In this document: piece by piece, positions 7,424-15,515 of the stretch
Layout of the letters: each line of letters opens with the position of its first letter
Position numbering within the stretch: position 1 is the first letter of the stretch
Assembly (NCBI GenBank): GCA_963922705.1
Contig: CAWUJS010000001.1
Span: 12,084-76,083 of the forward strand
Source: TMED27 sp963922705
GTDB lineage: Bacteria > Pseudomonadota > Alphaproteobacteria > Micavibrionales > Micavibrionaceae
Direction: 5' to 3'
Length of the DNA stretch: 64,000 nucleotides
Notes under the pieces: model-generated
The model's database searches: none
Told to the model about the DNA's origin: nothing
What the model saw: only the letters and a program-made list of their open reading frames with translations
Position numbers and translations under genes: made by a program

Positions 7424-10400
7424 ATGATCACACGTATAGAAGTTCTTGCAGGCTCCGAAGATGGGCGCAGCAAGCATATTGAGAAACTGTTTTTGTCCAA
7501 AAATAAAATTGCATCCGTGCGTGTGGCTGATGTGTATACAAGCGAGCATCCGCAAGCTGCGAATGATATATTCGTAAATAGCCTTAGCAACCCGGTGACG
7601 CAATCAATACTCAATTCGTCATCCCTGCGACAGCAGGGATCTCTTGCTGATAACGACCAGATCCCCGATCAAGTCGGGGATGACAATAATATGCCGGATT
7701 TCGACTGGGCACTTGAAATTGGTTTCTTGCCCGGTGTCACGGATAATGTGGGACATACAGCAAGTGAGCTACTCTCTCTAAGCCATCCCTATGACAACAA
7801 CGAGATCTCTCGCTCCGCTCGAAATGACAACGATTTGGTTTTCACATCAAAGCTTTATCTCATCACAGGCGATGTTGCAAAATCCGACATTGAAGAGATT
7901 GCACACAATCTCTCCAACAGCCTCATTCAACGCGTAACAATCAAATCACGCGATGAATTTCAATCCGATGGCGGGATGGGGGATTTTCTGCCAAAGGTCA
8001 CCTTAAATAATTCTGGCAACAATGCTGCTGATCGCATTGATCTTACTGAGCTTTCTGATGATCAACTCATGGAAATTAGTCAAAAGGGAATTAAAGGGCG
8101 TGGCCCGCTTGGCCTTCCATTGGTTTATATGAAGGCCATACAGGATAAATATACAGGTTTAACAATCACCGATATCGAATTGGAAACATTGGCACAAACA
8201 TGGTCAGAGCATTGCAAGCATACGATTTTCGCCTCCCCAATTGATGATGTAAAAGATGGCCTTTACAAAGGCTATATTAAACGCGCCACAAAAGAGATAA
8301 GGAAAGCGCGGCGAAAAGCCGCACTGCAAAAACGTCATCCTGAGCAAAGCGAAGCGCAGTCGAAAGATCTTCTTGTCACAGATGATGACGATGTTTTCTG
8401 GAATGATAAAGACCAGGTCGGCGATATATGCGTTTCCGTCTTTTCCGATAATGCTGGCGGCATTATTTTCGATGATGACTATCTCATCACTGATAAAGTC
8501 GAAACACATAACTCCCCTTCTGCCCTTGATCCGTTCGGCGGTGCGATTACAGGGATTGTTGGGGTTAACCGTGACTGTATCGGTTTTGGACAAGGCGCGA
8601 AGCCGGTTATTAACCGCTACGGATTTTGCCTTGCCGCCCCGCAAAGCTCACCGGAATATTTCCGTGACAAAGCACTTAACAACCCGATCTTACCCCCTGA
8701 AACCATTATGAAAGGTGTAATCGCAGGCGTTGAAACGGGCGGTAATCAATCCGGCATTCCAACCCCGCAAGGCTTTGTTAATTTCGATGATAGATTTGTT
8801 GGGAAACCCCTTGTTTTTGTTGGAACAATTGGTCTCATACCACGCGTCATCAACGACAAGCCCGGCCATGAGAAAAAAGCCAATCCCGGCGATAAAATCG
8901 TTGTCGCAGGCGGGCGCGTAGGCCGCGACGGCATCCATGGTGCAACTTTCTCCTCTGTTGCACTCGATGAAGGCTCACCCGCCACGGCTGTGCAAATTGG
9001 CGATCCGATCACGCAAAAGAAAATGTCAGATGCCATCATCAAGGAAATACGTGATAAAGGCTGGTATTCTGCGATCACCGATAATGGCGCAGGCGGCATG
9101 AGCTCTTCGATTGGTGAAATGGCAGAGCAATCGGGCGGCTTTCATGTCGAACTTGAACGCGCGCCGCTCAAATATCCCGGCATGGCACCTTGGGAAATCT
9201 GGATCAGCGAATCACAAGAACGCATGACGATGGCTGTACCGCCGGAAAATGTGGATAAGCTGATCGCCCATTTCGCAAAACGCGGTGTTGAAGCCACCGT
9301 TGTTGGTACATACACCGATAGCGGCAAAGCGCATATAACCTATAATGGTGAGACTATTATGGATATGGAGATGGAGTTTCTTCATGACGGTAACCCGGAA
9401 ACGCCACTGGTGACAAGCTTCACGAGAGGCGGGGAAAAGGAGCCGGAATTTCAGAATCTTAGAATCTCAGAATCTCAGAATAATCATGAAAATACTGAGA
9501 TTCTCAAAATGATGTCCCGCCTGAATATTTGTTCAAAAGAGTTTATATCCACACAATATGATCATAATGTTCAAGGCAACGCCGTTATGGGTCCTCTTCA
9601 GGGGCCGGGGCGTGTTTTTGCAGAAACAACCATCACGAAACCAGTGCTCACATCACCCAAAGGCGTTGTTTTATCGCAAGGACTTTTCCCGCGCTATGGC
9701 GATATCGATACTGGTGCAATGGCCGCCGCCGGCGTTGATCTGGCTGTTCGTAATGCGATTGCTGCGGGATGCCCGATTGATCATCTCGCACTGCTTGATA
9801 ATTTCTGCTGGTGCTCCTCGGATGAACCGGAGCGCCTCGGTCAATTAAAGCGCGCTGTTGAATCCATTTATGAAGTCGCTGTCAAATACGAGACACCCTT
9901 TATCTCTGGAAAAGATAGCATGTTCAATGACTTCAAAGGATTTGATAAAGTAGGAAATGAAGTTAAAATTTCTGCACCTCCCACGCTTTTAGCCTCCTCA
10001 ATCGGTGTTATTCCCGATATTGACCGCGCCATCTCCCTTGCGCCAAAAGCAGTGGGCGATCTTGTATATTTAATTGGCGACACAAAAGATGAGTGCGGTG
10101 CGGGCGAATATTACGACGAGCTTGGATATCTCGGCAATAATGTACCGGAAACTGATGCGCATACAAATTTACGCCTTTATAAGCTTTACTCACGTGCCTC
10201 ACGTGACAAATTGATCGCATCAGCATACGCACTCAATCATGGCGGACTTGGCGCAGCGCTCGCCAAAAAAGCAATTGCAGGGCAGATAGGGCTGGACATT
10301 AACCTGAAAACTATCAACTTACCCATTGATAAAGCATTATATTCCGAAAGCACAGGACGCATCCTCGTAACCGTTGCACCGCAGAATAAAGAAAAATTTG

Positions 10401-10540
10401 AGAAGAACTTCAAAGGCTTTGAACATATTCATCATATAGGCCACGTTAGCAGCGCGGATAAATTAAGCATTTACAATGCATTAGAGGTTGAAATTAAAAA
10501 GTTAGATAAAGCATATAAACAGCCATTAAAGGACTATTAA
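7424..10540 (+). CDS. purL: Phosphoribosylformylglycinamidine synthase, PurS-like N-terminus plus PurL, with repeat insertions
   Basis: Synthetase part of FGAM synthase, the fourth step of de novo purine synthesis; it uses ammonia from PurQ. I choose the ATG at 7424 (1038 residues) over an in-frame TTG at 7406. The N-terminus carries two PurS-like half repeats (MITRIEVL... and LEIGFLPGVTDNVGHTASEL), and the catalytic part has LAQTWSEHCKHTIF, ETHNSPSALDPFGG and ETGGNQSGIPTP. Four segments look foreign and match dispersed repeats: residues about 65-87, 123-135, 304-319 and 676-692. All preserve the frame. The protein is longer than ordinary PurL (about 730) because of the fused PurS-like region and these insertions. 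purQ follows after 104 bp. Confidence 0.95.
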   Translation: MITRIEVLAGSEDGRSKHIEKLFLSKNKIASVRVADVYTSEHPQAANDIFVNSLSNPVTQSILNSSSLRQQGSLADNDQIPDQVGDDNNMPDFDWALEIGFLPGVTDNVGHTASELLSLSHPYDNNEISRSARNDNDLVFTSKLYLITGDVAKSDIEEIAHNLSNSLIQRVTIKSRDEFQSDGGMGDFLPKVTLNNSGNNAADRIDLTELSDDQLMEISQKGIKGRGPLGLPLVYMKAIQDKYTGLTITDIELETLAQTWSEHCKHTIFASPIDDVKDGLYKGYIKRATKEIRKARRKAALQKRHPEQSEAQSKDLLVTDDDDVFWNDKDQVGDICVSVFSDNAGGIIFDDDYLITDKVETHNSPSALDPFGGAITGIVGVNRDCIGFGQGAKPVINRYGFCLAAPQSSPEYFRDKALNNPILPPETIMKGVIAGVETGGNQSGIPTPQGFVNFDDRFVGKPLVFVGTIGLIPRVINDKPGHEKKANPGDKIVVAGGRVGRDGIHGATFSSVALDEGSPATAVQIGDPITQKKMSDAIIKEIRDKGWYSAITDNGAGGMSSSIGEMAEQSGGFHVELERAPLKYPGMAPWEIWISESQERMTMAVPPENVDKLIAHFAKRGVEATVVGTYTDSGKAHITYNGETIMDMEMEFLHDGNPETPLVTSFTRGGEKEPEFQNLRISESQNNHENTEILKMMSRLNICSKEFISTQYDHNVQGNAVMGPLQGPGRVFAETTITKPVLTSPKGVVLSQGLFPRYGDIDTGAMAAAGVDLAVRNAIAAGCPIDHLALLDNFCWCSSDEPERLGQLKRAVESIYEVAVKYETPFISGKDSMFNDFKGFDKVGNEVKISAPPTLLASSIGVIPDIDRAISLAPKAVGDLVYLIGDTKDECGAGEYYDELGYLGNNVPETDAHTNLRLYKLYSRASRDKLIASAYALNHGGLGAALAKKAIAGQIGLDINLKTINLPIDKALYSESTGRILVTVAPQNKEKFEKNFKGFEHIHHIGHVSSADKLSIYNALEVEIKKLDKAYKQPLKDY
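7617..7685. repeat. In-frame palindromic element inside purL (GTCATCCC / GGGGATGAC core)
   Basis: 69 bp beginning CGTCATCCCTGCGAC and ending GTCGGGGATGACA. It matches the free-standing intergenic element at 25467-25534 along almost its whole length, including the internal GGGATCTCTT and GATCCCCG. It has 23 whole codons and contributes SSLRQQGSLADN... to PurL. Confidence 0.85.
7791..7829. repeat. In-frame partial repeat inside purL (GTCATTTCGAG family)
   Basis: The complementary strand reads TTGTCATTTCGAGCGGAGCG and continues with AGAGATCTCG, the same start as the element at 46014-46084. It is translated as DNNEISRSARNDND within PurL. Confidence 0.65.
8333..8380. repeat. In-frame repeat inside purL (GTCATCCTGAGC family)
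   Basis: Begins CGTCATCCTGAGCAAAGCGA and ends CTTCTTGTCACAG. The flanking PurL sequence is normal. The segment encodes RHPEQSEAQSKDLLVT, a low-conservation polar stretch just before the conserved FSDNAGG region. No second copy of this subtype is seen in the window. Confidence 0.55.
9448..9508. repeat. Short-motif repeat inside purL (AGAATCTCAGAATC family)
   Basis: Repeated CAGAATCT units (TTCAGAATCTTAGAATCTCA and onward) are followed by the inverted TGAGATTCTC. They encode FQNLRISESQNNHENTEIL, upstream of the conserved CSKEFI...YDHNVQG block. The same motif occurs at the nuoC/nuoD junction (15410-15515). Confidence 0.65.
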
Positions 10541-10542
10541 AA

Positions 10543-10616
10543 TGTAACGAAGGTACAAAGAGACGAAGGATAAACAGAACAACTTCGAACCTTCGAACCT
10601 TCGCTCCTTCGTTACA
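10543..10616. repeat. Inverted repeat between purL and purQ
   Basis: Ends TGTAACGAAGG and CCTTCGTTACA are perfect inverted repeats of 11 bp around a core holding the tandem units CGAACCTTCGAACCTTCG. It lies wholly in the purL-purQ gap, where it could form a hairpin in the transcript and change the ratio of the two subunits. Confidence 0.75.
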
Positions 10617-10644
10617 AAAGCAAAACAACCAGAAGCCCTAACCT

Positions 10645-11463
10645 ATGACAGCAAAAGCATTAATACTCGCCGGATATGGATTAAATTGTGAAGAAGAAAC
10701 GCTTCACGCTTTTAAGCACAACCATATCGCAGGAGAAATAATTCATATCAATGACTTAATAGACTCTCCTCAGAAATTAAATGAAGCTCAAATCCTTGCC
10801 ATTCCCGGTGGGTTTTCATACGGGGACGATACAGGCGCTGGTAACGCATATGCGCAAAAGCTTAAACTTGCCCTGATGGATGACCTCCTGAAATTTATTG
10901 AGCGTGATACGCTAACAATTGGGATTTGTAACGGTTGCCAGATTTTAACCAATCTTGGGCTTACACCGCCCAAGGGAACAGATTACGGAACGCGCAAAAC
11001 CGCCGTGACTTATAACGAAAATGCGCGTTATCAGTGCCGCTGGGTTGATCTGAAAGTAACAAATAATTCGCCCTGGCTGACTGGTATAGAAAGGATGCAC
11101 ATCCCCGTTGCGCATGGTGAAGGTCGTTTTATGATGGATGATAAAGTATTAAAAACGTTGCAAAACAACAATCAAATCGCTGCAACTTATACAAAAGGCA
11201 ATGAGCCTGCGCATGGTGAATTTCCTTTTAATCCCAATGGATCAATCGCCGATATCGCAGCCGTAACAGACCCGACAGGGCGCATTCTAGCCATGATGCC
11301 GCATCCTGAACGCGGTATGTTTATCTGGCAACGTGATGATTACACGGAAATAAAGGATAAAGCCCAGCGCGAAAGAAAGACTGTGCCGGAAACGAGCGAT
11401 GGGATGCTTATTTTCCAAAATGCCGCTGAGTATTTTGGTGTAAAATCACAAAAAGCCGCTTAA
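10645..11463 (+). CDS. purQ: Phosphoribosylformylglycinamidine synthase, glutaminase subunit
   Basis: Class I glutamine amidotransferase that supplies ammonia to PurL. 272 residues, longer than the roughly 225 of the small PurQ family. The nucleophile elbow is GICNGCQIL (first Cys of the motif), and the catalytic His-Glu pair lies in MPHPERG near residue 220. The stretch PGGFSYGDD near residue 55 is diagnostic of PurQ. It follows purL on the same strand after an inverted-repeat element. Its TAA stop lies within a TTAA shared with the TAA stop of the convergent nuoF. Confidence 0.95.
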   Translation: MTAKALILAGYGLNCEEETLHAFKHNHIAGEIIHINDLIDSPQKLNEAQILAIPGGFSYGDDTGAGNAYAQKLKLALMDDLLKFIERDTLTIGICNGCQILTNLGLTPPKGTDYGTRKTAVTYNENARYQCRWVDLKVTNNSPWLTGIERMHIPVAHGEGRFMMDDKVLKTLQNNNQIAATYTKGNEPAHGEFPFNPNGSIADIAAVTDPTGRILAMMPHPERGMFIWQRDDYTEIKDKAQRERKTVPETSDGMLIFQNAAEYFGVKSQKAA

Positions 11464-12740
11464 GCCACCTTCTTACGATAATCCAGAATACGCTCTTCCA
11501 TCTCATCCCGGAAATGCTTGATAAGCCCCTGAACGGGCCAGGCCGCAGCATCACCCAGCGCGCAAATCGTGTGCCCTTCAATCTCTTTGGTCACTTCATA
11601 GAGCTGGTCAATCTCTTCTATTGTTGCATTACCCTGCACCATGCGCATCATCACACGCCACAGCCAGCCAGTTCCCTCACGGCAAGGCGTGCATTGCCCG
11701 CAAGATTCATGCATGTAAAAGAGTGAGAGACGTGCAATCGCGTAAATAACATCGGTTGATTGATCCATGACAATCACACCCGCAGTCCCCAATCCGGTTC
11801 CAACTTCGCGCAAGCTGTCAAAATCCATATGAATGTTATCACACACAGATTTCGGAATCATCGGCGTTGAGGAGCCGCCGGGAATAACCGCTTTCAGATT
11901 ATCCCAACCACCGCGAACACCGCCGCAATGCTTTTCAATCAGGTCTTTTAGGGAGATTCCCATCTCTTCTTCAACATTACAGGGCTGATTAACATGCCCG
12001 GAAATACAAAAAAGCTTTGTCCCAGCATTCTTTTCATTGAGCCCCAAATTCGCAAACCACGAGCCGCCACGGCGCAAAATTGTTGGCACAACGGCAATGG
12101 TTTCAACATTATTCACCGTTGTCGGACAAGAATAAAGCCCCGCCATTGCCGGGAAAGGCGGCTTGTTACGGGGCTGCCCTTTCTTGCCTTCGATGGATTC
12201 AATGAGCGCTGTCTCCTCACCGCAAATATAGGCCCCTGCCCCGCGATGCATGATGATATCAAAGTCCCACCCTGATCCAGCAGCATTTTTGCCAAGGAGC
12301 CCCTTATCATAAGCCTCTTCAATCGCCTGCCACATGGCGGAATTTTCATTATAATATTCACCGCGCACATAGATATAAGCCGCATGCGCCCCCATTGCGA
12401 AACCCGCAATCAAGCAGCCTTCCAGCAATTTATGTGGCTCATGGCGTAAAATATCACGGTCTTTGCATGTGCCCGGCTCAGACTCGTCGGCATTAACAAC
12501 CAGATAATGCGGACGTCCATCTGATTCTTTGGGCATAAACGACCATTTCATGCCCGTTGGAAAACCGGCACCACCGCGCCCGCGAAGACCGGATGCCTTC
12601 ATTTCTTCGATAATCCACTCACGGCCTTTTTTCAAAATCGCCTTGGTATTATCCCAATCGCCGCGTTTTTGAGCAGATTTAATATCCGCCCCTTCCCAGC
12701 CATAAATATTGGTGAATATCCGGTCTTCGTCTCTAAGCAT
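11460..12740 (-). CDS. nuoF: NADH-quinone oxidoreductase subunit F (NADH-binding, FMN, N3 cluster)
   Basis: Entry point for electrons into complex I: it oxidises NADH and passes electrons through FMN to cluster N3. 426 residues. The NADH/FMN region has GLRGRGGAGFPTGMKW (about residues 53-68) and VVNADESEPGTCKDRDIL. The 4Fe-4S N3 site is SCGQCTPCREG plus the distant Cys in ICALGDAAAW. Start ATG at 12740. It converges with purQ, sharing a TTAA at the stops, and follows an OmpA-like gene with a 12 bp gap. Confidence 0.97.
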   Translation of the reverse strand: MLRDEDRIFTNIYGWEGADIKSAQKRGDWDNTKAILKKGREWIIEEMKASGLRGRGGAGFPTGMKWSFMPKESDGRPHYLVVNADESEPGTCKDRDILRHEPHKLLEGCLIAGFAMGAHAAYIYVRGEYYNENSAMWQAIEEAYDKGLLGKNAAGSGWDFDIIMHRGAGAYICGEETALIESIEGKKGQPRNKPPFPAMAGLYSCPTTVNNVETIAVVPTILRRGGSWFANLGLNEKNAGTKLFCISGHVNQPCNVEEEMGISLKDLIEKHCGGVRGGWDNLKAVIPGGSSTPMIPKSVCDNIHMDFDSLREVGTGLGTAGVIVMDQSTDVIYAIARLSLFYMHESCGQCTPCREGTGWLWRVMMRMVQGNATIEEIDQLYEVTKEIEGHTICALGDAAAWPVQGLIKHFRDEMEERILDYRKKVA

Positions 12741-12752
12741 TATATATGCAAC

Positions 12753-13307
12753 CTATTTTACCCTTACAATCGTAACACGGCGATTTTCAGCACGCCCTTG
12801 CTCAGAATCATTGCTGGCAACAGGCTTGCTCTCGCCAAATCCCTTGATAGATATGTTATCAGTATCGACATCAAAATCCTTTTGCAGTGCATGAACAACA
12901 GATTTCGCTCTCTTCTTTGAAAGAGCCTTGTTCAAGCCTGCATCTCCGACATTATCAGTATGACCTTCAATCACAAACTCTGCAAAAAGCAAATCAGGAT
13001 TTTTTAGGGCTTGCGCCAGCTCAACAAGCTGCGTTCTTGATTGTTCGGTCATTGTTGCTGAACCTGTTTCAAAATGTATCGAAAGGTCAATGTTAGGCGA
13101 TATATAAGAAGCGCTATCCGTTTTTTTAGCCGTCAGCTTTTTAACAATTTGGCTGGATGTTGCAATGCCGTGACGGTTGTCATCGGCATATCCTGATGGC
13201 TCAATCGCAGCTACTTTTGAAGCTGTGTAATCTGCTGTACGCTGTGATTCGGCGATTGCCGGAACAGTTAAAAATACAAGAGCTGTAGTCAAAATTAATT
13301 TACGCAT
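12753..13307 (-). CDS. OmpA-family peptidoglycan-binding protein within the nuo cluster
   Basis: Exported protein of 184 residues. A Sec signal peptide (MRKLILTTALVFLTVPAIAES) is followed by a variable linker, then an OmpA C-terminal domain from about residue 70: FETGSATMTEQSRTQL, EFVIEGHTDNVGDAGLNKAL with the conserved HTDN, and RAENRRVTIV at the end. The domain binds diaminopimelate in peptidoglycan; with no beta-barrel or lipobox it is probably a free periplasmic protein. A strong AGGAGG site precedes the ATG. It lies between nuoE and nuoF on the same strand, with short gaps to both. A link to complex I is not implied by the protein itself. Confidence 0.88.
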   Translation of the reverse strand: MRKLILTTALVFLTVPAIAESQRTADYTASKVAAIEPSGYADDNRHGIATSSQIVKKLTAKKTDSASYISPNIDLSIHFETGSATMTEQSRTQLVELAQALKNPDLLFAEFVIEGHTDNVGDAGLNKALSKKRAKSVVHALQKDFDVDTDNISIKGFGESKPVASNDSEQGRAENRRVTIVRVK

Positions 13308-13355
13308 AATTTTCCTCCTAAATATTTGATAGTTATATTTTACAAAAGTTACGCA

Positions 13356-14015
13356 TCACACTAAACCCGCTTTTTTAGCGTGTTCTTCGAGTGTTGTTGG
13401 ACCGGATAAAGCCATAGATGCCTTACGCCCTTTTTGTGAGCCTATTTTTGGCTTCATATCCTGAGCCAGATAATCGATAATCTCGGACATTGTCTCCGCT
13501 GTTAAATCTTCATAATAATCATCATTAATCTGTACCATCGGCGCATTCACACATGCTCCGAGGCACTCAACCTCCATCAATGTGAATTTCCCGTCAGCCG
13601 TTGTCTCATTCATGCCAATATCAAGCTTGTCCTTACAAGCCTTTGTAATTATGTCGGAACCGCATAACCAGCATGGCGATGTTCCGCAAATCTGAATGAG
13701 ATATTGCCCGACAGGTGCCATATTATACATGGAATAAAATGAGGCGACTTCATAGACCTTGATCGGTGGCATACCGAGAATCCCGGCGATATGATCCATC
13801 GCAGCGCGTGGAATCCATCCACCATAAGGCGGGCTTGCCTTGGCGCCATCTGCTGCGACTTGACGCTGCGCCAGATCAAGCAAAGGCATCACCGCCGATT
13901 GCTGTCGCCCCGCGGGGTAACGGGCAATAAGCTTTTGAACAGTTTTCTGATTAGGCTTTGTGAATTCAAAGCTTTCCGGCTGGTAATCTGCATTAATGTC
14001 AAATGGTTTTTTCAT
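13356..14015 (-). CDS. nuoE: NADH-quinone oxidoreductase subunit E
   Basis: Thioredoxin-like 2Fe-2S subunit carrying cluster N1a, paired with NuoF. 219 residues, longer than the 160-170 of the E. coli protein because of an alphaproteobacterial-type C-terminal tail (from about residue 175, rich in Lys). Cluster cysteines are in CGTSPCWLCG and ECLGACVNAP. Start ATG at 14015 (MKKPFDINADYQ). The gap to nuoD upstream is 224 bp, unusually large for this operon, and ends near a small hairpin. Confidence 0.95.
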   Translation of the reverse strand: MKKPFDINADYQPESFEFTKPNQKTVQKLIARYPAGRQQSAVMPLLDLAQRQVAADGAKASPPYGGWIPRAAMDHIAGILGMPPIKVYEVASFYSMYNMAPVGQYLIQICGTSPCWLCGSDIITKACKDKLDIGMNETTADGKFTLMEVECLGACVNAPMVQINDDYYEDLTAETMSEIIDYLAQDMKPKIGSQKGRKASMALSGPTTLEEHAKKAGLV

Positions 14016-14239
14016 GCGGGAATCTCTTGAGCAACTGTTTTATGCCTTTTATTTATGAGCGTTTTTGCAACAGAGTACAAGGGCTTTTCGAGCCTGTAAT
14101 AAGCAATAAAACGATTGGTAGAAACAGTTGCCTGTAAAGCCTATATATAAAACTGTCTTTTTACGGTTTGTAAGAATATAAACATAGTAAGTCATAGATC
14201 AGATCCCTGCTTGCGCAGGGAATACAAGAATATTTATTT
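14016..14239. other. Gap between nuoD and nuoE
   Basis: 224 bp with no supported gene. It contains a small hairpin near 14200-14222 (GATCCCTGC / GCAGGGA), which looks like the remnant of a GTCATCCC-type repeat. Confidence 0.5.
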
Positions 14240-15460
14240 CTATCGATCAATCTCCCCGAAAACAATATCAAGTGAACCGATAATCGATACAGCATCCGCC
14301 AATTGATGCCCCTTGCTCATAAAATCAAAAGCCGCAAGATGCGCAAAACCGGGAGCGCGAATATGACAACGATATGGACGGTTTGTGCCATCAGACACCA
14401 GATAAACACCAAACTCTCCTTTCGGCGCTTCAACCACACTATAAGTTTCGCCCGCAGGAACGTGATAGCCTTCCGTATAAAGCTTGAAATGATGAATCAT
14501 GGCTTCCATTGATGATTTCATTTCTGCACGCGGTGGAGGAGAAATTTTGTAATCATTCACCTTGCAGGGCCCATCAGGCATATTCTCTATCGCCTGTTTC
14601 ATAATCTTGATCGATTCGTAAACCTCGGCCATGCGGACAAGATAGCGCGCATAACAATCACCTGTCTTGCCGGTTGGAATGTCGAAATCAAACTCCTCAT
14701 ACGAATCATAAGGCTGAGATTTGCGTAAATCCCACGGCACGCCAGAACCACGCAGCATTGGCCCGCTAAAGCCCCAATCAAAGGCATCTTCCTTGCTGAC
14801 CACACCGATATCAACCGTGCGTTGCTTGAAAATGCGGTTATTGGTTAAAAGATTTTCTATATCTCCGATATATTTGGGAAGCTCTTCACACCATTCCAGC
14901 ATGTCATCCATCAGGCCAGCAGGCATATCCTGCGCCACGCCGCCGGGACGGAAATAATTCGCATGCAAGCGCGCACCACATACGCGCTCATAGAATTCCA
15001 TGCCCTTCTCGCGCTCCTCAAACCCCCAAAGCGCAGGTGTTAATGCACCGACATCAAGGGCAAAAGTCGTGATATTCAAAAGATGGTTCAAGATACGGCC
15101 AAGCTCGCAGAACAAAACGCGGATATATTGCGCCCTTTTTGGCGGCGTAATCCCAAGCAGTTTTTCAGTCGCAAGCGCAAAGGCATGCTCCTGATTCATT
15201 GGCGCGACATAGTCAAGACGGTCAAAATATGGAACCGCTTGTGTGTAGGTTTTATATTCTATGAGCTTCTCCGTACCACGGTGCAGCAAGCCAATATGCG
15301 GGTCGGCGCGCTCAACAACCTCACCCTCCATTTCAAGCACGAGACGCAAAACGCCATGCGCCGCCGGATGCTGTGGCCCGAAATTCATCGTAAAGGGCTT
15401 GATTTGTGTTTGAGATTGAATCTCAGAATCTCCGAATTTCAGAACTTCCGAACTACTCAT
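14240..15460 (-). CDS. nuoD: NADH-quinone oxidoreductase subunit D (49 kDa)
   Basis: Quinone-site subunit of complex I related to hydrogenase large subunits. I start at the ATG at 15460, whose ATGA overlaps the nuoC stop, with AAGGA 8 nt upstream; this gives 406 residues. A longer frame open to 15520 adds only repeat-encoded sequence. The core begins MNFGPQHPAAHGVLRL; other diagnostics are RGTEKLIEYKTY and the C-terminal FGEIDR. Residues about 2-22 (SSSEVLKFGDSEIQSQTQI) are encoded by the CAGAATCT-type repeat and replace the usual short N-terminus. Confidence 0.95.
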   Translation of the reverse strand: MSSSEVLKFGDSEIQSQTQIKPFTMNFGPQHPAAHGVLRLVLEMEGEVVERADPHIGLLHRGTEKLIEYKTYTQAVPYFDRLDYVAPMNQEHAFALATEKLLGITPPKRAQYIRVLFCELGRILNHLLNITTFALDVGALTPALWGFEEREKGMEFYERVCGARLHANYFRPGGVAQDMPAGLMDDMLEWCEELPKYIGDIENLLTNNRIFKQRTVDIGVVSKEDAFDWGFSGPMLRGSGVPWDLRKSQPYDSYEEFDFDIPTGKTGDCYARYLVRMAEVYESIKIMKQAIENMPDGPCKVNDYKISPPPRAEMKSSMEAMIHHFKLYTEGYHVPAGETYSVVEAPKGEFGVYLVSDGTNRPYRCHIRAPGFAHLAAFDFMSKGHQLADAVSIIGSLDIVFGEIDR

Positions 15461-15515
15461 TCCTGTTTTCCTTTCTGAGATTCTGAAACGCTGTGATTCT
15501 GATATTCTCTGCGCT
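15410..15515. repeat. CAGAATCTC-type short repeats spanning the nuoC end and nuoD start
   Basis: Several degenerate copies of AGATTCTGA / TCAGAATCT in both orientations cover the last codons of nuoC and the first of nuoD. The same motif lies inside purL at 9448-9508. It adds coding sequence to both termini without breaking either frame. Confidence 0.65.
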
